A DNA stretch of 12,651 nt from RYN-431 sp036388295 (GTDB lineage: Bacteria; Planctomycetota; Phycisphaerae; Tepidisphaerales; Tepidisphaeraceae): contig DASVSC010000025.1 of the NCBI GenBank assembly GCA_036388295.1, positions 1 to 12,651 of the forward strand. The letters are read 5' to 3'. Positions 12,629-12,651 of the stretch are shown here, piece after piece; within the stretch, counting starts at the first letter, position 1; the number at the start of each line of letters is the position of its first letter. The notes beneath the pieces were generated by a model, which was given only the letters and a program-made list of their open reading frames with translations, was not told the origin of the DNA and made no database searches. The translations under genes and the position numbers were made by a program.

Positions 12629-12651
12629 ATTGAGGAGTGGGCAGTGGGGAG

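Overview
The window looks like a piece of a GC-rich chromosome from a planctomycete, most likely class Phycisphaerae and possibly near the Tepidisphaerales / WD2101 soil group. This rests on the partial 16S sequence (a planctomycete-like variant at the 338 site, a shortened helix 17 and an altered 530 loop), on a DUF6807/PmoA gene and a DUF4112 gene, and on mostly weak Shine-Dalgarno sites. The placement is from memory of these groups, not from a database comparison.

Layout. Positions 1-845 hold the 5' part of a 16S rRNA gene on the minus strand, cut by the window edge. Its leader (846-1300) contains hairpins, a boxA antitermination element and a boxB-like hairpin. A good promoter lies at 1308-1336, with a palindrome just upstream of it. 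Der (1535-3013, minus), a two-domain ribosome-assembly GTPase, ends about 200 nt before that promoter. An AT-rich divergent region separates der from a soluble PAS hybrid histidine kinase (3166-4782, plus). A compact orphan DNA-methylase-type protein (4816-5583, plus) follows 33 nt later and may share its transcript.

Positions 5584-5808 lie between convergent genes and carry two kinds of intergenic repeat. A divergent TrmB-like tRNA m7G methyltransferase (5809-6747, minus) sits head to head with a class I DAHP synthase (6791-7879, plus), the entry enzyme of the shikimate pathway. The second copy of the REP-like palindrome supplies the TAG stop codon of the DAHP synthase. The next 890 bases have no ordinary gene, but are rich in hairpins, and contain a candidate 26-residue membrane protein (8458-8538, minus) and a 12-bp tandem duplication.

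The right part holds a DUF4112 membrane protein and a PmoA/DUF6807 protein (minus), joined by a GTGA stop/start overlap that suggests translational coupling. A coiled-coil lipoprotein with a Pro/Thr-rich tail (10221-12080, minus) has a recognisable promoter and a strong ribosome binding site. Divergent from it is a small heat-shock protein (12221-12628, plus).

Most genes are housekeeping or general-stress genes. I see no phage, CRISPR array, transposase or defence island. The most distinctive signals are the nested palindromic repeats, the structured intergenic region at 7928-8460, the compensatory changes in the 16S 530 loop, and the altered motifs of the TrmB-like protein.
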